Shown piece by piece: positions 42,234 to 50,348 of a stretch of DNA of 64,000 bases. Origin of the DNA: Streptosporangium brasiliense (lineage in GTDB: Bacteria > Actinomycetota > Actinomycetes > Streptosporangiales > Streptosporangiaceae); assembly GCF_030811595.1 (NCBI RefSeq), contig NZ_JAUSRB010000002.1:7068001-7132000 (forward strand). Reading direction: 5' to 3'. The position numbers and the translations under genes are program-made. How positions within the stretch are numbered: the first letter of the stretch is position 1; every line of letters begins with the position of its first letter. The notes under the pieces are model-generated. The model was not told the DNA's origin, ran no database searches, and saw only the letters and a list, made by a program, of their open reading frames with translations.

Positions 42234-43388
42234 ATGTTCAACAATCGTGCCGTTCTGCACGCTTTCGTCGCGGCCAGTGTCGGCCGCCTGTCCTTTTCCA
42301 CCATCGGCCTTGCCCTGCTGCTCGCCACCGAGCAGGCCACTGGCTCCTTCGCCGTAGCGGGCCTGGCCCTCGGGGTGTTCGGCGTGGCGAGCGTCGCCGC
42401 GCCGGTCAAGGCCCGTCTCGTCGACCGCCTGGGAGTCAGGCGCATGCTGCCGCTGCTCGCCGCGGGCTACGCTGCGGCGCTCCTGCTGGCCTGCTATTTC
42501 GACGGGCTGCACGTGCCCGCCGCGGCCGTTGCGGGACTCACGGCTCCGCCACTCGGTTCCACCATGCGCGCGATCTGGGCGCAGCTGCTGCCGGACCCGG
42601 CCGACCGGCAGCGCGCCTACAGCCTCGACGCGGTGGTCGAAGAGGTCCTCTTCGCCGCCGGGCCGCTGCTGGTAGGCGCGATCGTGCTGTGGGCCACGCC
42701 CGACACCGCTCTGGTCCTCTGCGCAGGGTTGATGGTCGTGGGCACCGGGACCCTGGTCACCTCGTCGGCGGTCCCCAAGCCCGTTACCGTCAAGCGAGAT
42801 TCGCACTGGGCCGGACCACTGCGTGGGCGTGGCTTCCGTGTCCTGGTCGCGGTTGAGTTCGCCGTCGGTCTGGGCTGCGGGCCGGTCGAGGTGGCCGTGG
42901 CCGCCAAGGCCGAGGTCGCGGGCCAGCCCGCCGCCGTGGGTTACCTGCTGGCGGCGATGGCGGTGGGCAGCGCGATCGGCGGGCTGGTGTGGGGACGGGT
43001 CAAGCACGGCCGCCGCACCTCGGTCATCTTGGCCCTGCTCTTGACCGCGCTGACCACCAGCGTCGCGGTCGCCTCCTTCGTGCCCTCCCTGCCCGCGCTC
43101 GGTGTGGTGCTGGCTGCCTTGGGCCTGGCCAGCGCTCCCGCGCTGGTCGTGGCCTGGCTGGCCGCAGACGAGCTGGCACCGGAGACAGCCCGCCTGGAGG
43201 CCAACGCCTGGGTGACCACGGCCGCCAACCTCGGTGTCTCCTTCGGCGCCATGCTGGCGGGCCTGGTCATCCAGCACTCGACGGCCGGGCTCTCGCTGGC
43301 GGGTGGCGCGGGTGTCCTTGCGCTGACGACACTGGCGGTGGCGGTCTCGGGCCGGAGTCTGGACCGGGTGATCAAGCCGGTCTCCTGA
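42234..43388 (+). CDS. MFS transporter
   Basis: The 384-residue protein has about twelve hydrophobic segments with the MFS loop KARLVDRLGVRRMLPL between helices 2 and 3 and GRVKHGRRTSVIL in the equivalent place of the second half. Example helices: FVAASVGRLSFSTIGLALLL, LLAAGYAAALLLACYFDGL, EVLFAAGPLLVGAIVLWA, AAVGYLLAAMAVGSAIGGLV and LGVSFGAMLAGLVIQHSTAG. It exports or imports an unknown small molecule; drug-proton antiport is the most common role. No adjacent regulator. A hairpin at 43569-43609 could terminate it. Confidence 0.88.
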   Translation: MFNNRAVLHAFVAASVGRLSFSTIGLALLLATEQATGSFAVAGLALGVFGVASVAAPVKARLVDRLGVRRMLPLLAAGYAAALLLACYFDGLHVPAAAVAGLTAPPLGSTMRAIWAQLLPDPADRQRAYSLDAVVEEVLFAAGPLLVGAIVLWATPDTALVLCAGLMVVGTGTLVTSSAVPKPVTVKRDSHWAGPLRGRGFRVLVAVEFAVGLGCGPVEVAVAAKAEVAGQPAAVGYLLAAMAVGSAIGGLVWGRVKHGRRTSVILALLLTALTTSVAVASFVPSLPALGVVLAALGLASAPALVVAWLAADELAPETARLEANAWVTTAANLGVSFGAMLAGLVIQHSTAGLSLAGGAGVLALTTLAVAVSGRSLDRVIKPVS

Positions 43389-44084
43389 CGCGCGCTGCGA
43401 TCTCCACAGGAGAATCGGCATGATCGTGGAGGCTGTGAACGGACAAGATGATCTGCGGCTGGGCGGATCTCCCCGGCGTTCTTCTCCCGGACGTGATCTC
43501 AGCCGCCATGTAGCGGTGAGGTCCTGTTCTCGGAAGCGCTGAGCTGGGATTTCACGTCGGAATCACCGGTGTTCCCGGAAGTCGGTAGCGTCTCCGCTTC
43601 CGGGAACACGGTCTTCTTGGAACTTCGGTGACCCGCACTGATCAGCTCACTTCGGGGCTGGGGCCACGTTTGGAAGGAGGACGCCGGGACCAGCCGGAGA
43701 GCCGCAGCCCGGCCCGTGAACGCCGACGGCCCGTCAGGGGCGGACCGCCTGAAGACGTAGAGAAAGGTCTCATCCGCCACGTTGGCCAACTGTGTCCTAC
43801 TTCGGCTGATGCTCCGCGCTGTCCCGGGAGATGCTTGACACCTCTGTCCCAGGGACATGTTTGACGGGTGCCGTTGTAGGCCGATCTTCCGTGCGTCTTT
43901 CGCGGGCGTCCGCGTCCGGAGGCCGGGATCGGCCCTGGTTGACATGTCCGTTGTCGAGCAGCGGTATCGGGCTGTGCCGGCGGTGCTGCCGACGGGGTGC
44001 AAGGACGTAACCGGAAGTTTCAGCTCGGGCGGACCGAACCTTTCGACAGGTCACCGGAGTCGGTAACGGTCGAGAGGAGTCGTC
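43389..44084. other. Intergenic region with IS-end-like sequence
   Basis: No gene is supportable. It contains the hairpin at 43569 and, near 43830-43877, CTGTCCCGGGAGATGCTTGACA and CTGTCCCAGGGACATGTTTGAC, which read like nested ends of an IS481-type element. Sequence before 44085 holds the sigma-factor promoter region. Confidence 0.4.
43569..43609. terminator. Hairpin after the MFS gene
   Basis: GTGTTCCCGGAAG (43569-43581) and CTTCCGGGAACAC (43597-43609) form a perfect 13-bp stem with a 15-nt loop, about 180 bp past the MFS stop. Confidence 0.7.
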
Positions 44085-44606
44085 TTGGACCGCAATGACA
44101 GCTTCCGCGAGTTCGTCGCCGGCCATCAGCAGGCGCTGATGCGCACCGCGTACTTGCTCACGGGAGACGCCCACCAGGCCGAGGACCTGCTGCAGAGCGT
44201 CCTACTCAAGGTGCTCGGACGCTGGTCGAGGCTGTCGCGCGTCGAACGCCCCGAGGCGTACGCGCGCAAGGCGCTGCTGAATCAGTACATCTCGTGGCGG
44301 CGGCGCCGGGTCAGGACCGAGCTCCCGACCGCGGACCCGCCCGACCGGCCGTACTCGAGCGAGGACTCCACCATCGTGCGACTCGTCATGCGCCGGGCTC
44401 TCATGCGGCTGCCACCCCGGCAGCGGGCGGTGATCGTGCTGCGCTACTACGAGGACCGGACCGAACGTGAGACAGCTGAGCTGCTGAACTGCTCGATCGG
44501 CACGGTGAAGAGCCAGGCCCACTACGCGCTGGCCCGTTTACGCGAACTGGCACCCGAGCTGGCGCCCAAGCTCGCCGGCATGGAAACCGAGGAGGCCTAC
44601 CGATGA
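44085..44606 (+). CDS. SigE-family RNA polymerase sigma factor
   Basis: The 173-residue ECF sigma factor starts at TTG 44085 after CGAGAGGAG. Region 2 is FREFVAGHQQALMRTAYLLT, GDAHQAEDLLQSVLLKVLGR, then W-rich RLSRVERPEAYARKALLNQY; region 4 is LMRLPPRQRAVIVLRYYEDR, TERETAELLNCSIGTVKSQA. The style (YLLTGDxHxAEDLxQ, RxVLVLRYYEDxTExEIAxxL) is that of the SigE/SigL-like group common in actinomycetes. Its stop overlaps the next gene's ATG by 4 bp, so the partner at 44603 is probably its regulator or co-expressed target. Stimulus unknown. Confidence 0.92.
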   Translation: MDRNDSFREFVAGHQQALMRTAYLLTGDAHQAEDLLQSVLLKVLGRWSRLSRVERPEAYARKALLNQYISWRRRRVRTELPTADPPDRPYSSEDSTIVRLVMRRALMRLPPRQRAVIVLRYYEDRTERETAELLNCSIGTVKSQAHYALARLRELAPELAPKLAGMETEEAYR

Positions 44607-45799
44607 CCTGGCTGAGGAACGTGCTCGTCGACCTGGCCGACGAATCTCCACAGGTGGACCTGGCCGAACGCACAATTGCGACGCATGACCGCAGGCGGCG
44701 TACCGTGCTCTCGCTCCTCGCGGCGGGCATGGTCGTGGTCATCGCTTTCGGCTTGACGGCCACCGTCCGGCTGCTGCCGGACGGGCCGCAGGAGGCCGCT
44801 TCCCGAGGCGACCTGCCGGCACGCGGGGTGGGGCCGCTGAGCCACGCGTACAAGACCTTTTGCAAGCCGGACAAGGGGAAGGCGCCGAAGGACTGCCGGG
44901 ACGGAGGCTGGCGGGTGGTCACGCGGAGCGGGAAGGCCTACTACGTCACCGAGGCGCTGCCCAGCCTCAGTCCCGGGCGTAGCGGACTGCGGGACAGCCC
45001 ACTGGCGATCAGTCGGGACGGCCGGAAGATCGCCTACTACAGCGCCAAGGAAGGGACCTTCCAGGTCCGCGACCTGGCCTCGGGTCAGAAGACAACGGCA
45101 GCCGACAAGGTGCCGCAGGGCTGGCTGGGCAGCATCTCGCGCCTGATGCTGTCGGACGACGGCCGGTTCGTGGCCTTCAGCAAGGTCCCGGACCTCAAGG
45201 ACCCCGCGCTGCTCATCGACATGCGCGACAGGGTCGTCCGCCAGTTGCCGAACCGCTGGGTCCCGATCGGCCTGTCCCAGGACGGCGCCACCATCACGCT
45301 CGCGGAATACTCGCCCAATTCGCAGCTGCGAACGATTTCGAACCTGTGGCCGTCCTCCTCGGCGGGCAACTCCACATCGGTCATCCTGCCGAAGCACTAC
45401 CGCTTCAGCCCGCTCGCTCCCGACGGGAAGACCGTCGCGGTGATCGAGGACCTCAGCACCGCCGAGAAGCCATGCCGTTATGGCGACCTCGCCCTCATGG
45501 ACACGCTCACCGGCAAGCGGCGGAAGGCGACGGCTTTCAGCGGCCTGTCCCCGGAGGTCTCCCAGATCTCGCTGCGCACCTGGCTCAGCGCCGAGGAGGT
45601 CACGGCTCTTACCATGTCCGTGCAGTGCAGGCCGGCGTCCAAGGTGCCGGACGACGAGCCCGCGGTGATCGACCCACCGTATCGGACCATGACCGCCTAC
45701 GCGGTGAACGTCAGGACCGGTAAGGCCAGGAAGATCGCTACGTACAGAGCGCAGGACTTCTTCCAGATCGTTCTGCCTGGGCCCCCCGGGGCGCTGTGA
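44603..45799 (+). CDS. Membrane-anchored propeller-like partner of the sigma factor
   Basis: The 398-residue protein starts at ATG 44603, overlapping the sigma-factor stop (ATGA). A cytosolic N-terminal stretch (TWLRNVLVDLADESPQVDLA) precedes one transmembrane helix (VLSLLAAGMVVVIAFGLTAT, about residues 36-55). The extracytoplasmic part repeats DGRKIAYYS, DDGRFVAFS, DGATITLAE and PDGKTVAVIE at spacings suggesting a WD40/TolB-like beta-propeller. Such proteins are commonly encoded with SigE-type factors and may act as anti-sigma factors through the short N-terminal part, releasing sigma on an external signal; this is inferred. Four Cys in the extracellular part could pair. Confidence 0.8.
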   Translation: MTWLRNVLVDLADESPQVDLAERTIATHDRRRRTVLSLLAAGMVVVIAFGLTATVRLLPDGPQEAASRGDLPARGVGPLSHAYKTFCKPDKGKAPKDCRDGGWRVVTRSGKAYYVTEALPSLSPGRSGLRDSPLAISRDGRKIAYYSAKEGTFQVRDLASGQKTTAADKVPQGWLGSISRLMLSDDGRFVAFSKVPDLKDPALLIDMRDRVVRQLPNRWVPIGLSQDGATITLAEYSPNSQLRTISNLWPSSSAGNSTSVILPKHYRFSPLAPDGKTVAVIEDLSTAEKPCRYGDLALMDTLTGKRRKATAFSGLSPEVSQISLRTWLSAEEVTALTMSVQCRPASKVPDDEPAVIDPPYRTMTAYAVNVRTGKARKIATYRAQDFFQIVLPGPPGAL

Positions 45800-45831
45800 C
45801 CTCAGGTCTCAGCCTGCGGCAAGCATTCGCC

Positions 45832-45865
45832 CTAGCCGGCCCCGAACGCTAGCCGGCCCCGAACG
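45832..45865. repeat. 17-bp tandem duplication
   Basis: CTAGCCGGCCCCGAACG occurs at 45832-45848 and 45849-45865, identical. Each copy begins with CTAG. Confidence 0.95.
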
Positions 45866-45957
45866 CCCACGTCACCGCTGAGATCGCCTGTCGCTTAGGG
45901 CGTGTGACAGAACCGCCAGGCATCTCATGGGACTGGACAACGTTGGTCAACTGCCCT

Positions 45958-46052
45958 CTAGGCACTAGATCCCAGCTCAGAAGGCCGATGGACCTCTAGG
46001 GTGCCCTCTAGGTCCAGAGCCCAGCCCTTCTAGGTCTAGAGGGGCTGGGCTC
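45958..46052. repeat. CTAG-rich cluster with strong hairpin
   Basis: CTAG occurs at 45958, 45965, 45996, 46008, 46030 and 46036, six times in 82 bp. GAGCCCAGCCC (46017-46027) and GGGCTGGGCTC (46042-46052) form a perfect 11-bp stem whose loop holds two of these CTAGs and extra pairing. CCTCTAGG-like units repeat. CTAG is rare in such DNA, so this is a distinct sequence; it may be a terminator, protein site or recombination site. Confidence 0.6.
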
Positions 46053-46062
46053 GCCAGTTCAT

Positions 46063-46569
46063 CAAGATGCATCGGTACATCGCGGCGGCCGGTCACGCCT
46101 TTTCGGGACCGGCGGCCATGTCACCGAGGCCGTCTCCAGCAAGGCTGACCTTCACCGGGGGCGCCGGGTCCGGCGGGGCTATGGTGGCCAACCCCGCGAA
46201 GCCTCATTCATGGCCGGACGGGTGGCGCGTGAAGGTGATGCCGGAGGGGACGGACCGCCTGATCCGAGAGGAGGCAGACAACGACCCAGCCCAGATGCCT
46301 GACCGGAGGCGGCGGGCCGGCGGTGGCCCTGGGCCGCATACCCGACAGTGCGGTGGTTCTGTCCGTCAGCACCCCAGCGCGGTGTCTTTCTGCCCTATTC
46401 CGGCCGCACCCCATGGAGACCCTGCCCGTCGGCACGGCCTACGCCGTCTTCACCGGCATCGGCGCAACCGGCGCGATCATTCTCGGTGTCATGGTCCACC
46501 GCGCCCCCGTCACGGCCGGCCGCACTGTCCATGATCATCGGCGGTGTCGTCCTTGCTTGCCTCCCCCGA
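46063..46569. other. Region without a convincing gene
   Basis: Overlapping frames exist on both strands (for example VKVMPEGTDRLIREEADNDP on +), but no start, ribosome site or family supports them. Decayed sequence is likely. Confidence 0.35.
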
Positions 46570-46622
46570 GGCCGGTTGAGTTCGGGTACGGCCGACGCGG
46601 CCGTACCCGGACTCAACCGGCC
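46570..46622 (-). terminator. Very strong hairpin
   Basis: GGCCGGTTGAGT (46570-46581) pairs with ACTCAACCGGCC (46611-46622), and CGGGTACGGCC (46583-46593) with GGCCGTACCCG (46599-46609), leaving a 5-nt loop and one mismatch. It lies 19 bp past the stop of the NTF2-like gene. Confidence 0.88.
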
Positions 46623-46640
46623 CCGCCTCACCCGGCGCGT

Positions 46641-47024
46641 TCAGCCCGCTGTCGCGCCGGCGGGGTTCGCGTCGTCGCCGAGATAGGTCCCGTACCCCTC
46701 GGCCACCAGCGGGCCGTCGAAGATCAGCACCTCGTTGACCAGGCCGCCCTTCTGGTTGCGGTAGTTGATGACCAGGCAGTCGACACCGACGTAGGAGTTG
46801 AGCACCTCGAAGCGCAGGTCGGGGATGCGCCGCAGCCCCTCCGCCCAGTAGGCGCGCAGCGCCGCCTTGCCGTGGATGGTCCCATCGCCCCCGACGAGCT
46901 GCACCGCGACCGGCGAACGGAATGTCACGTCCTCCGCGAAGTGAGCCAGCAACGCATCCAGGTCATGGGCGTTCCATGCCGACACCCAGCCGTCCACGAA
47001 CTCCCGTACCGCGACATGATCCAT
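46641..47024 (-). CDS. SnoaL/NTF2-like protein
   Basis: The 127-residue protein has the NTF2 cone fold pattern: VREFVDGWVSAWNAHDLDAL, LAHFAEDVTFRSPVAVQL, DGTIHGKAALRAYWAEGLRR and PDLRFEVLNSYVGVDCLVIN, ending with a beta strand VNEVLIFDGPLVAEGYGTYL. Members include SnoaL cyclases, steroid isomerases and limonene epoxide hydrolases; many stand-alone ones bind small hydrophobic ligands with unknown function. No neighbouring pathway gene points to a substrate. A strong terminator follows. Confidence 0.85.
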   Translation of the reverse strand: MDHVAVREFVDGWVSAWNAHDLDALLAHFAEDVTFRSPVAVQLVGGDGTIHGKAALRAYWAEGLRRIPDLRFEVLNSYVGVDCLVINYRNQKGGLVNEVLIFDGPLVAEGYGTYLGDDANPAGATAG

Positions 47025-47346
47025 ACACGCGATCGTATCCGGCCCCGCCCAGCGCGGTGACGGCGGCCCGAGACAGGACCTGCGACTCCACTGCCCGCCC
47101 GCCGCAGCCCCCGGCGTCCCCGCCCCCGCCGTCGCTCACGGTGGTCCCGCCGCCCTCCCCCATGGTGTCCTCGGGTCCTGTACGACAACGGCAGCACGCT
47201 GGTCTACGCCTCTGGGCACACCGTCGGACGCGTCCCTTGGCAGGCGGCCGGCGAGGTCCTGGCCCGGCCCGAGCTGCCGCCTGAGGCCTGACGCCTCGCT
47301 GAGTCTGCGCTTCAGCGTCAACGGGACCGGCGAGCACCTCCTGTAC
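47025..47346. other. Region with a small coding-like fragment
   Basis: Near 47175-47291 the plus strand encodes VLYDNGSTLVYASGHTVGRV, PWQAAGEVLARPELPPEA and a stop, protein-like but unidentified. No intact gene is supportable. Confidence 0.3.
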
Positions 47347-47622
47347 GTGCACAAGTGGCGCGCCTACACCCCTTTCCGCAGCGCCGCAGCCGCCTCCCCC
47401 GGCTTCGACAGCCCCCAGAGCGAACAGGCCCGGCAGCAGCTCAACCAGTGGATCCGCTCCACCCGGGCATACGACGCGGTCGCCGACCTGGACCGCGCCC
47501 TGCGCAATCCCGCCGCACCGGCCGCCCTGCACCCCGACTACGACAGCGGCGACCACATCCACCCCAACGACGCCGGAGCTCAGGCCATGGCCGAAACGGT
47601 CGCCGAAGTCCTCCAGGCCTGA
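47347..47622 (+). pseudogene. SGNH/GDSL hydrolase, C-terminal fragment
   Basis: The frame encodes RQQLNQWIRSTRAYDAVADL, DRALRNPAAPAALHPDYDSG, DHIHPNDAGAQAMAETVAEV to a natural stop. D-H-I-H-P-N-D-A-G contains the catalytic Asp and His of block V in GDSL/SGNH esterases. The N-terminal half with the nucleophile GDS motif and the blocks with conserved Gly and Asn are absent. Confidence 0.7.
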
Positions 47623-47764
47623 CGCGGACGCCCGCAGTCCATGATCGTTCTCAACGCCCACGGCTGGTCCGCTCGTTCCTCAACCTCGAAGACGAGTGGA
47701 CCAGCTGCGCCGAACACCCCGGATTGGCCGTCTGCCGGCCGGATGGATGACGGTGTTCCGCTGG

Positions 47765-48433
47765 TCAGCGGCTGACCAGGCCGGTCTGGTAGGCGATGAC
47801 GACCAGCTGCGCACGATCGCGCGCGCCCAGTTTCGCCATCGCGCGGCTGACATGGGTCCGCGCGGTGGCCGGGCTGAGGAACAACTCCCCGCCGATCTCG
47901 TCGTTGCTCAACCCCCGGCCCACCAGGGCCAGCACCTCACGCTCGCGCTCGGTCAGCACCGCGAGCCGGTCCTGCGCGGCCTGGGCGGCTCTTCGATGGG
48001 CGGTGACCTGGCCGATGAGGCGCCGGGTGATCCGTGGTGCGAGCAGCGCCTCTCCGGCGGCGATCACCCGGATGGCGTGCAGGAGTTCGGCCGGCCCGGC
48101 GTCTTTGAGCAGGAAGCCGCTGGCGCCGGCCTGCAAGGCGTCGAAGACGTGCTCATCGGTGTCGTAGGTGGTGAGAATGAGGACCCGGACCTGCTCCAGC
48201 CCGCGCGTCTGCGCGATCTGGGCGGTGGCTTGAATGCCGTCCAGTTTCGGCATGCGGATGTCCATGAGGACGACGTCGGGGCGGATGGCGCGTGCCTGCT
48301 CGACGGCTTCGGCGCCGGTGGCGGCTTCTCCCACTACCGTGATGTCGTCCTCGAGGTCGAGCAGGACCCTGAACCCGGATCGCACGAGACCCTCGTCGTC
48401 GGCGAGCAGCACGTTGATCGGAGCCTTGTTCAT
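47765..48433 (-). CDS. LuxR-family response regulator
   Basis: The 222-residue protein has a receiver domain (VLLADDEGLVRSGFRVLLDL; phosphorylated Asp in VVLMDIRMPKLDG; Lys in FLLKDAGPAELL) and a LuxR HTH (LTEREREVLALVGRGLSNDE, IGGELFLSPATARTHVSRAM). Its ATG (48433) overlaps the kinase stop by 4 bp (ATGA), so it is the partner of the kinase at 48430. The target genes are not clear; the divergent DUF6223 gene at 49905 is a candidate. Confidence 0.93.
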   Translation of the reverse strand: MNKAPINVLLADDEGLVRSGFRVLLDLEDDITVVGEAATGAEAVEQARAIRPDVVLMDIRMPKLDGIQATAQIAQTRGLEQVRVLILTTYDTDEHVFDALQAGASGFLLKDAGPAELLHAIRVIAAGEALLAPRITRRLIGQVTAHRRAAQAAQDRLAVLTEREREVLALVGRGLSNDEIGGELFLSPATARTHVSRAMAKLGARDRAQLVVIAYQTGLVSR

Positions 48434-49674
48434 ATACGTGACCCGTTCGATACGAGAGGGAGCCGAGCTCTGACTTCGAACCCGCCGCCGGGAAGCGGCC
48501 CGGCATCGAGTTGTCCGCCCAGCAGCAGGCAGCGCTCGCGCATGCCGAGGATGCCCCGGCCGGGCTCGGCCGCGGCGCGGGTGCCGGCCAGTTGCCGAGC
48601 GGGTGGGTCCGCGCGGTCATCACCCGGGGCGGCCGGGCGGCCCTCATCGGTCACGCGGATCTCCAAGACCTCGCTTCCGGCCTTCAGCGCCACCGTCACC
48701 CGGGTCGGGCCGACGTGGCGGATCACATTGGTGATCGACTCCTGCAGGATCCGGTAGGCGGCACTGTCCACCGCGCTCGGCACCGGTGCTGCGGGCGAGA
48801 CCTCCTCGAGCTTGAGGTCGAGGCCGGCCTCGCTCGCCTTGGCGGTCAGCTCGTCGATCTGCCCCAGTCCGGGATACGGTGCGCGCGCGCTGTCACCGTC
48901 GTCGCCCCGCAGGACCCCGAGGATGGCCCGCATCTCGCCCAGCGCCCGCGAGCTGGTCTGCTCGATGGTCCGCAGCGCCTCCTGCGCCACTTCCGGCCGT
49001 TTGCCGAGGACGTGCGCGGTGACGCCCGCCTGGACGTTGATGATCGCTATGGCATGCGCGACGGTGTCGTGGACCTCACGGGCGATCCGCAGTCGCTCTG
49101 CGTCGACACGCGCCCGCGCCTCCTCCTCGCGAGTCCGTTCGGCCAACTCAGCGCGTTCTTGGGCTTCGGCTGCGATGACCCGCCGGGACCGGACGGACTC
49201 GCCGAGGGTCACGCTCATGACCGACACGCCGATCCGGAAGAACACCCAGCCGACGGCGGCACGTGGCTCGATGTCGGCCGCGGCGGCCAGCCAGACGACG
49301 GTGAGCACAGTGACGCCCACACCCGTGATCATCAGCGACCGGCGCCCGTCACCGTAGGCGGCGAGGGTGTACAGGGCGACGAAGAGCCCGAGCCAGCCGG
49401 GGCCGTCGGGGAAGTCCACGCCGTAGTACACCAGGCTGGCGAGCGCCGTGGTGACGAACACCGGCACCGGCCAGCGGCGGCGGCCGGCGATGACCAGGCC
49501 ACTTGCGATCAGCAGAGCGTAGCCCAGGTATCCGAGGTCGCTCAGCGGCCGCTGCACCACCTCGCCGGCATTGCGGATCATCGTGCCCTGAACCTGCATC
49601 ACGGTGACGAAGAGCGCGAGCAGTACGTCCTGCGCCGGCGCGGGCAGGCGTAACGGCGCGGCGCGGTGTTCCAT
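48430..49674 (-). CDS. Two-component sensor histidine kinase (HisKA_3 type)
   Basis: The 414-residue protein has about five N-terminal membrane segments (DVLLALFVTVMQVQGT, LGYALLIASGLVIAGR, VFVTTALASLVYYGVDFP, WLGLFVALYTLAAYGDGRRS, VGVTVLTVVWLAAA), a HisKA_3 domain with the phospho-accepting His in LRIAREVHDTVAHAIAIINV, and a HATPase_c domain (ILQESITNVIRHVG, VTDEGRPA, GRGILGMRERCLLLGGQ). It pairs with the regulator at 47765 through an ATGA overlap. The sensed signal is unknown. Confidence 0.92.
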   Translation of the reverse strand: MEHRAAPLRLPAPAQDVLLALFVTVMQVQGTMIRNAGEVVQRPLSDLGYLGYALLIASGLVIAGRRRWPVPVFVTTALASLVYYGVDFPDGPGWLGLFVALYTLAAYGDGRRSLMITGVGVTVLTVVWLAAAADIEPRAAVGWVFFRIGVSVMSVTLGESVRSRRVIAAEAQERAELAERTREEEARARVDAERLRIAREVHDTVAHAIAIINVQAGVTAHVLGKRPEVAQEALRTIEQTSSRALGEMRAILGVLRGDDGDSARAPYPGLGQIDELTAKASEAGLDLKLEEVSPAAPVPSAVDSAAYRILQESITNVIRHVGPTRVTVALKAGSEVLEIRVTDEGRPAAPGDDRADPPARQLAGTRAAAEPGRGILGMRERCLLLGGQLDAGPLPGGGFEVRARLPLVSNGSRI

Positions 49675-49904
49675 ACGGCGATCCTACGATCGCCGCGCGC
49701 GCAGGCACTGCGCCCAGACGCGCGAGCGCCTACGACGACGGGCGTATGAGGGTTGCGGTCGGCTACGCAGAACCGCGTGCACGCTGCCGCTCCCCGCCGG
49801 AGGCGCTGCCGCCGCGACGCGGTGATGATCGTTCCGTCACCCCTCCACGACCGAAGACCGACCCCACCTGCTCCCACCCCTTCCTTGACCCGAAAGGATC
49901 CTCC

Positions 49905-50318
49905 ATGTCCATCCGCCCCCTGCTCACCGCCGCAGCCGCCCTGTTCGCAGTCTTCGGCTCCGCCACGCCGGCGGCCGCGGCCGTTCTGGCCCAGCCTGTG
50001 GGCGCCTATGACCTGACCAGCGGCCGGTTCTGGTCCTTGGTGGCCGCGGCGCTGGGGCTGGCCGGCGCCGTCGTCGGCGGGCTGGCTCTGGCCCGCTCCT
50101 CCGCTCGTTCCGGCGCCGCAAGCGGGAGGAATCGCGCCATCGCCGCCGTGATAGCTGGTCTGACCTGCGCGGTCATCGGCGGGGTGGTGGTGGCCGCTGC
50201 CAAGGGCGGTCCCGGCACCGGCTACGGAATCGTCGGCGGCTTCGTAGACCTGGTGGTCGGGCTGATCGCCATGATCCTCGGCGGGCTGGCCGTGTCCCGT
50301 ACCCGCCGCACCGGCTGA
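49905..50318 (+). CDS. DUF6223-like membrane protein
   Basis: The 137-residue protein starts at ATG 49905 after GAAAGGA. It has an N-terminal signal-like helix (LLTAAAALFAVFGSATPAAA) and three further hydrophobic segments (SLVAAALGLAGAVVGGLALA, AIAAVIAGLTCAVIGGVVVA, IVGGFVDLVVGLIAMILGGL) with GRNRAIAAVIAGL and the final LGGLAVSRTRR typical of DUF6223. Function is unknown. It is divergent from the kinase gene at 48430 with about 230 bp between, so it may be its target. Confidence 0.7.
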   Translation: MSIRPLLTAAAALFAVFGSATPAAAAVLAQPVGAYDLTSGRFWSLVAAALGLAGAVVGGLALARSSARSGAASGRNRAIAAVIAGLTCAVIGGVVVAAAKGGPGTGYGIVGGFVDLVVGLIAMILGGLAVSRTRRTG

Positions 50319-50348
50319 CGCGGCCTCGATGCCGAACGTGGGCCGCGG

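Noticed and set aside
41325..43421. 698-codon minus-strand frame opposite the MFS gene
   Set aside because: Antisense shadow of the plus-strand MFS gene; Gly/Arg/Gln/His-rich, no motif.
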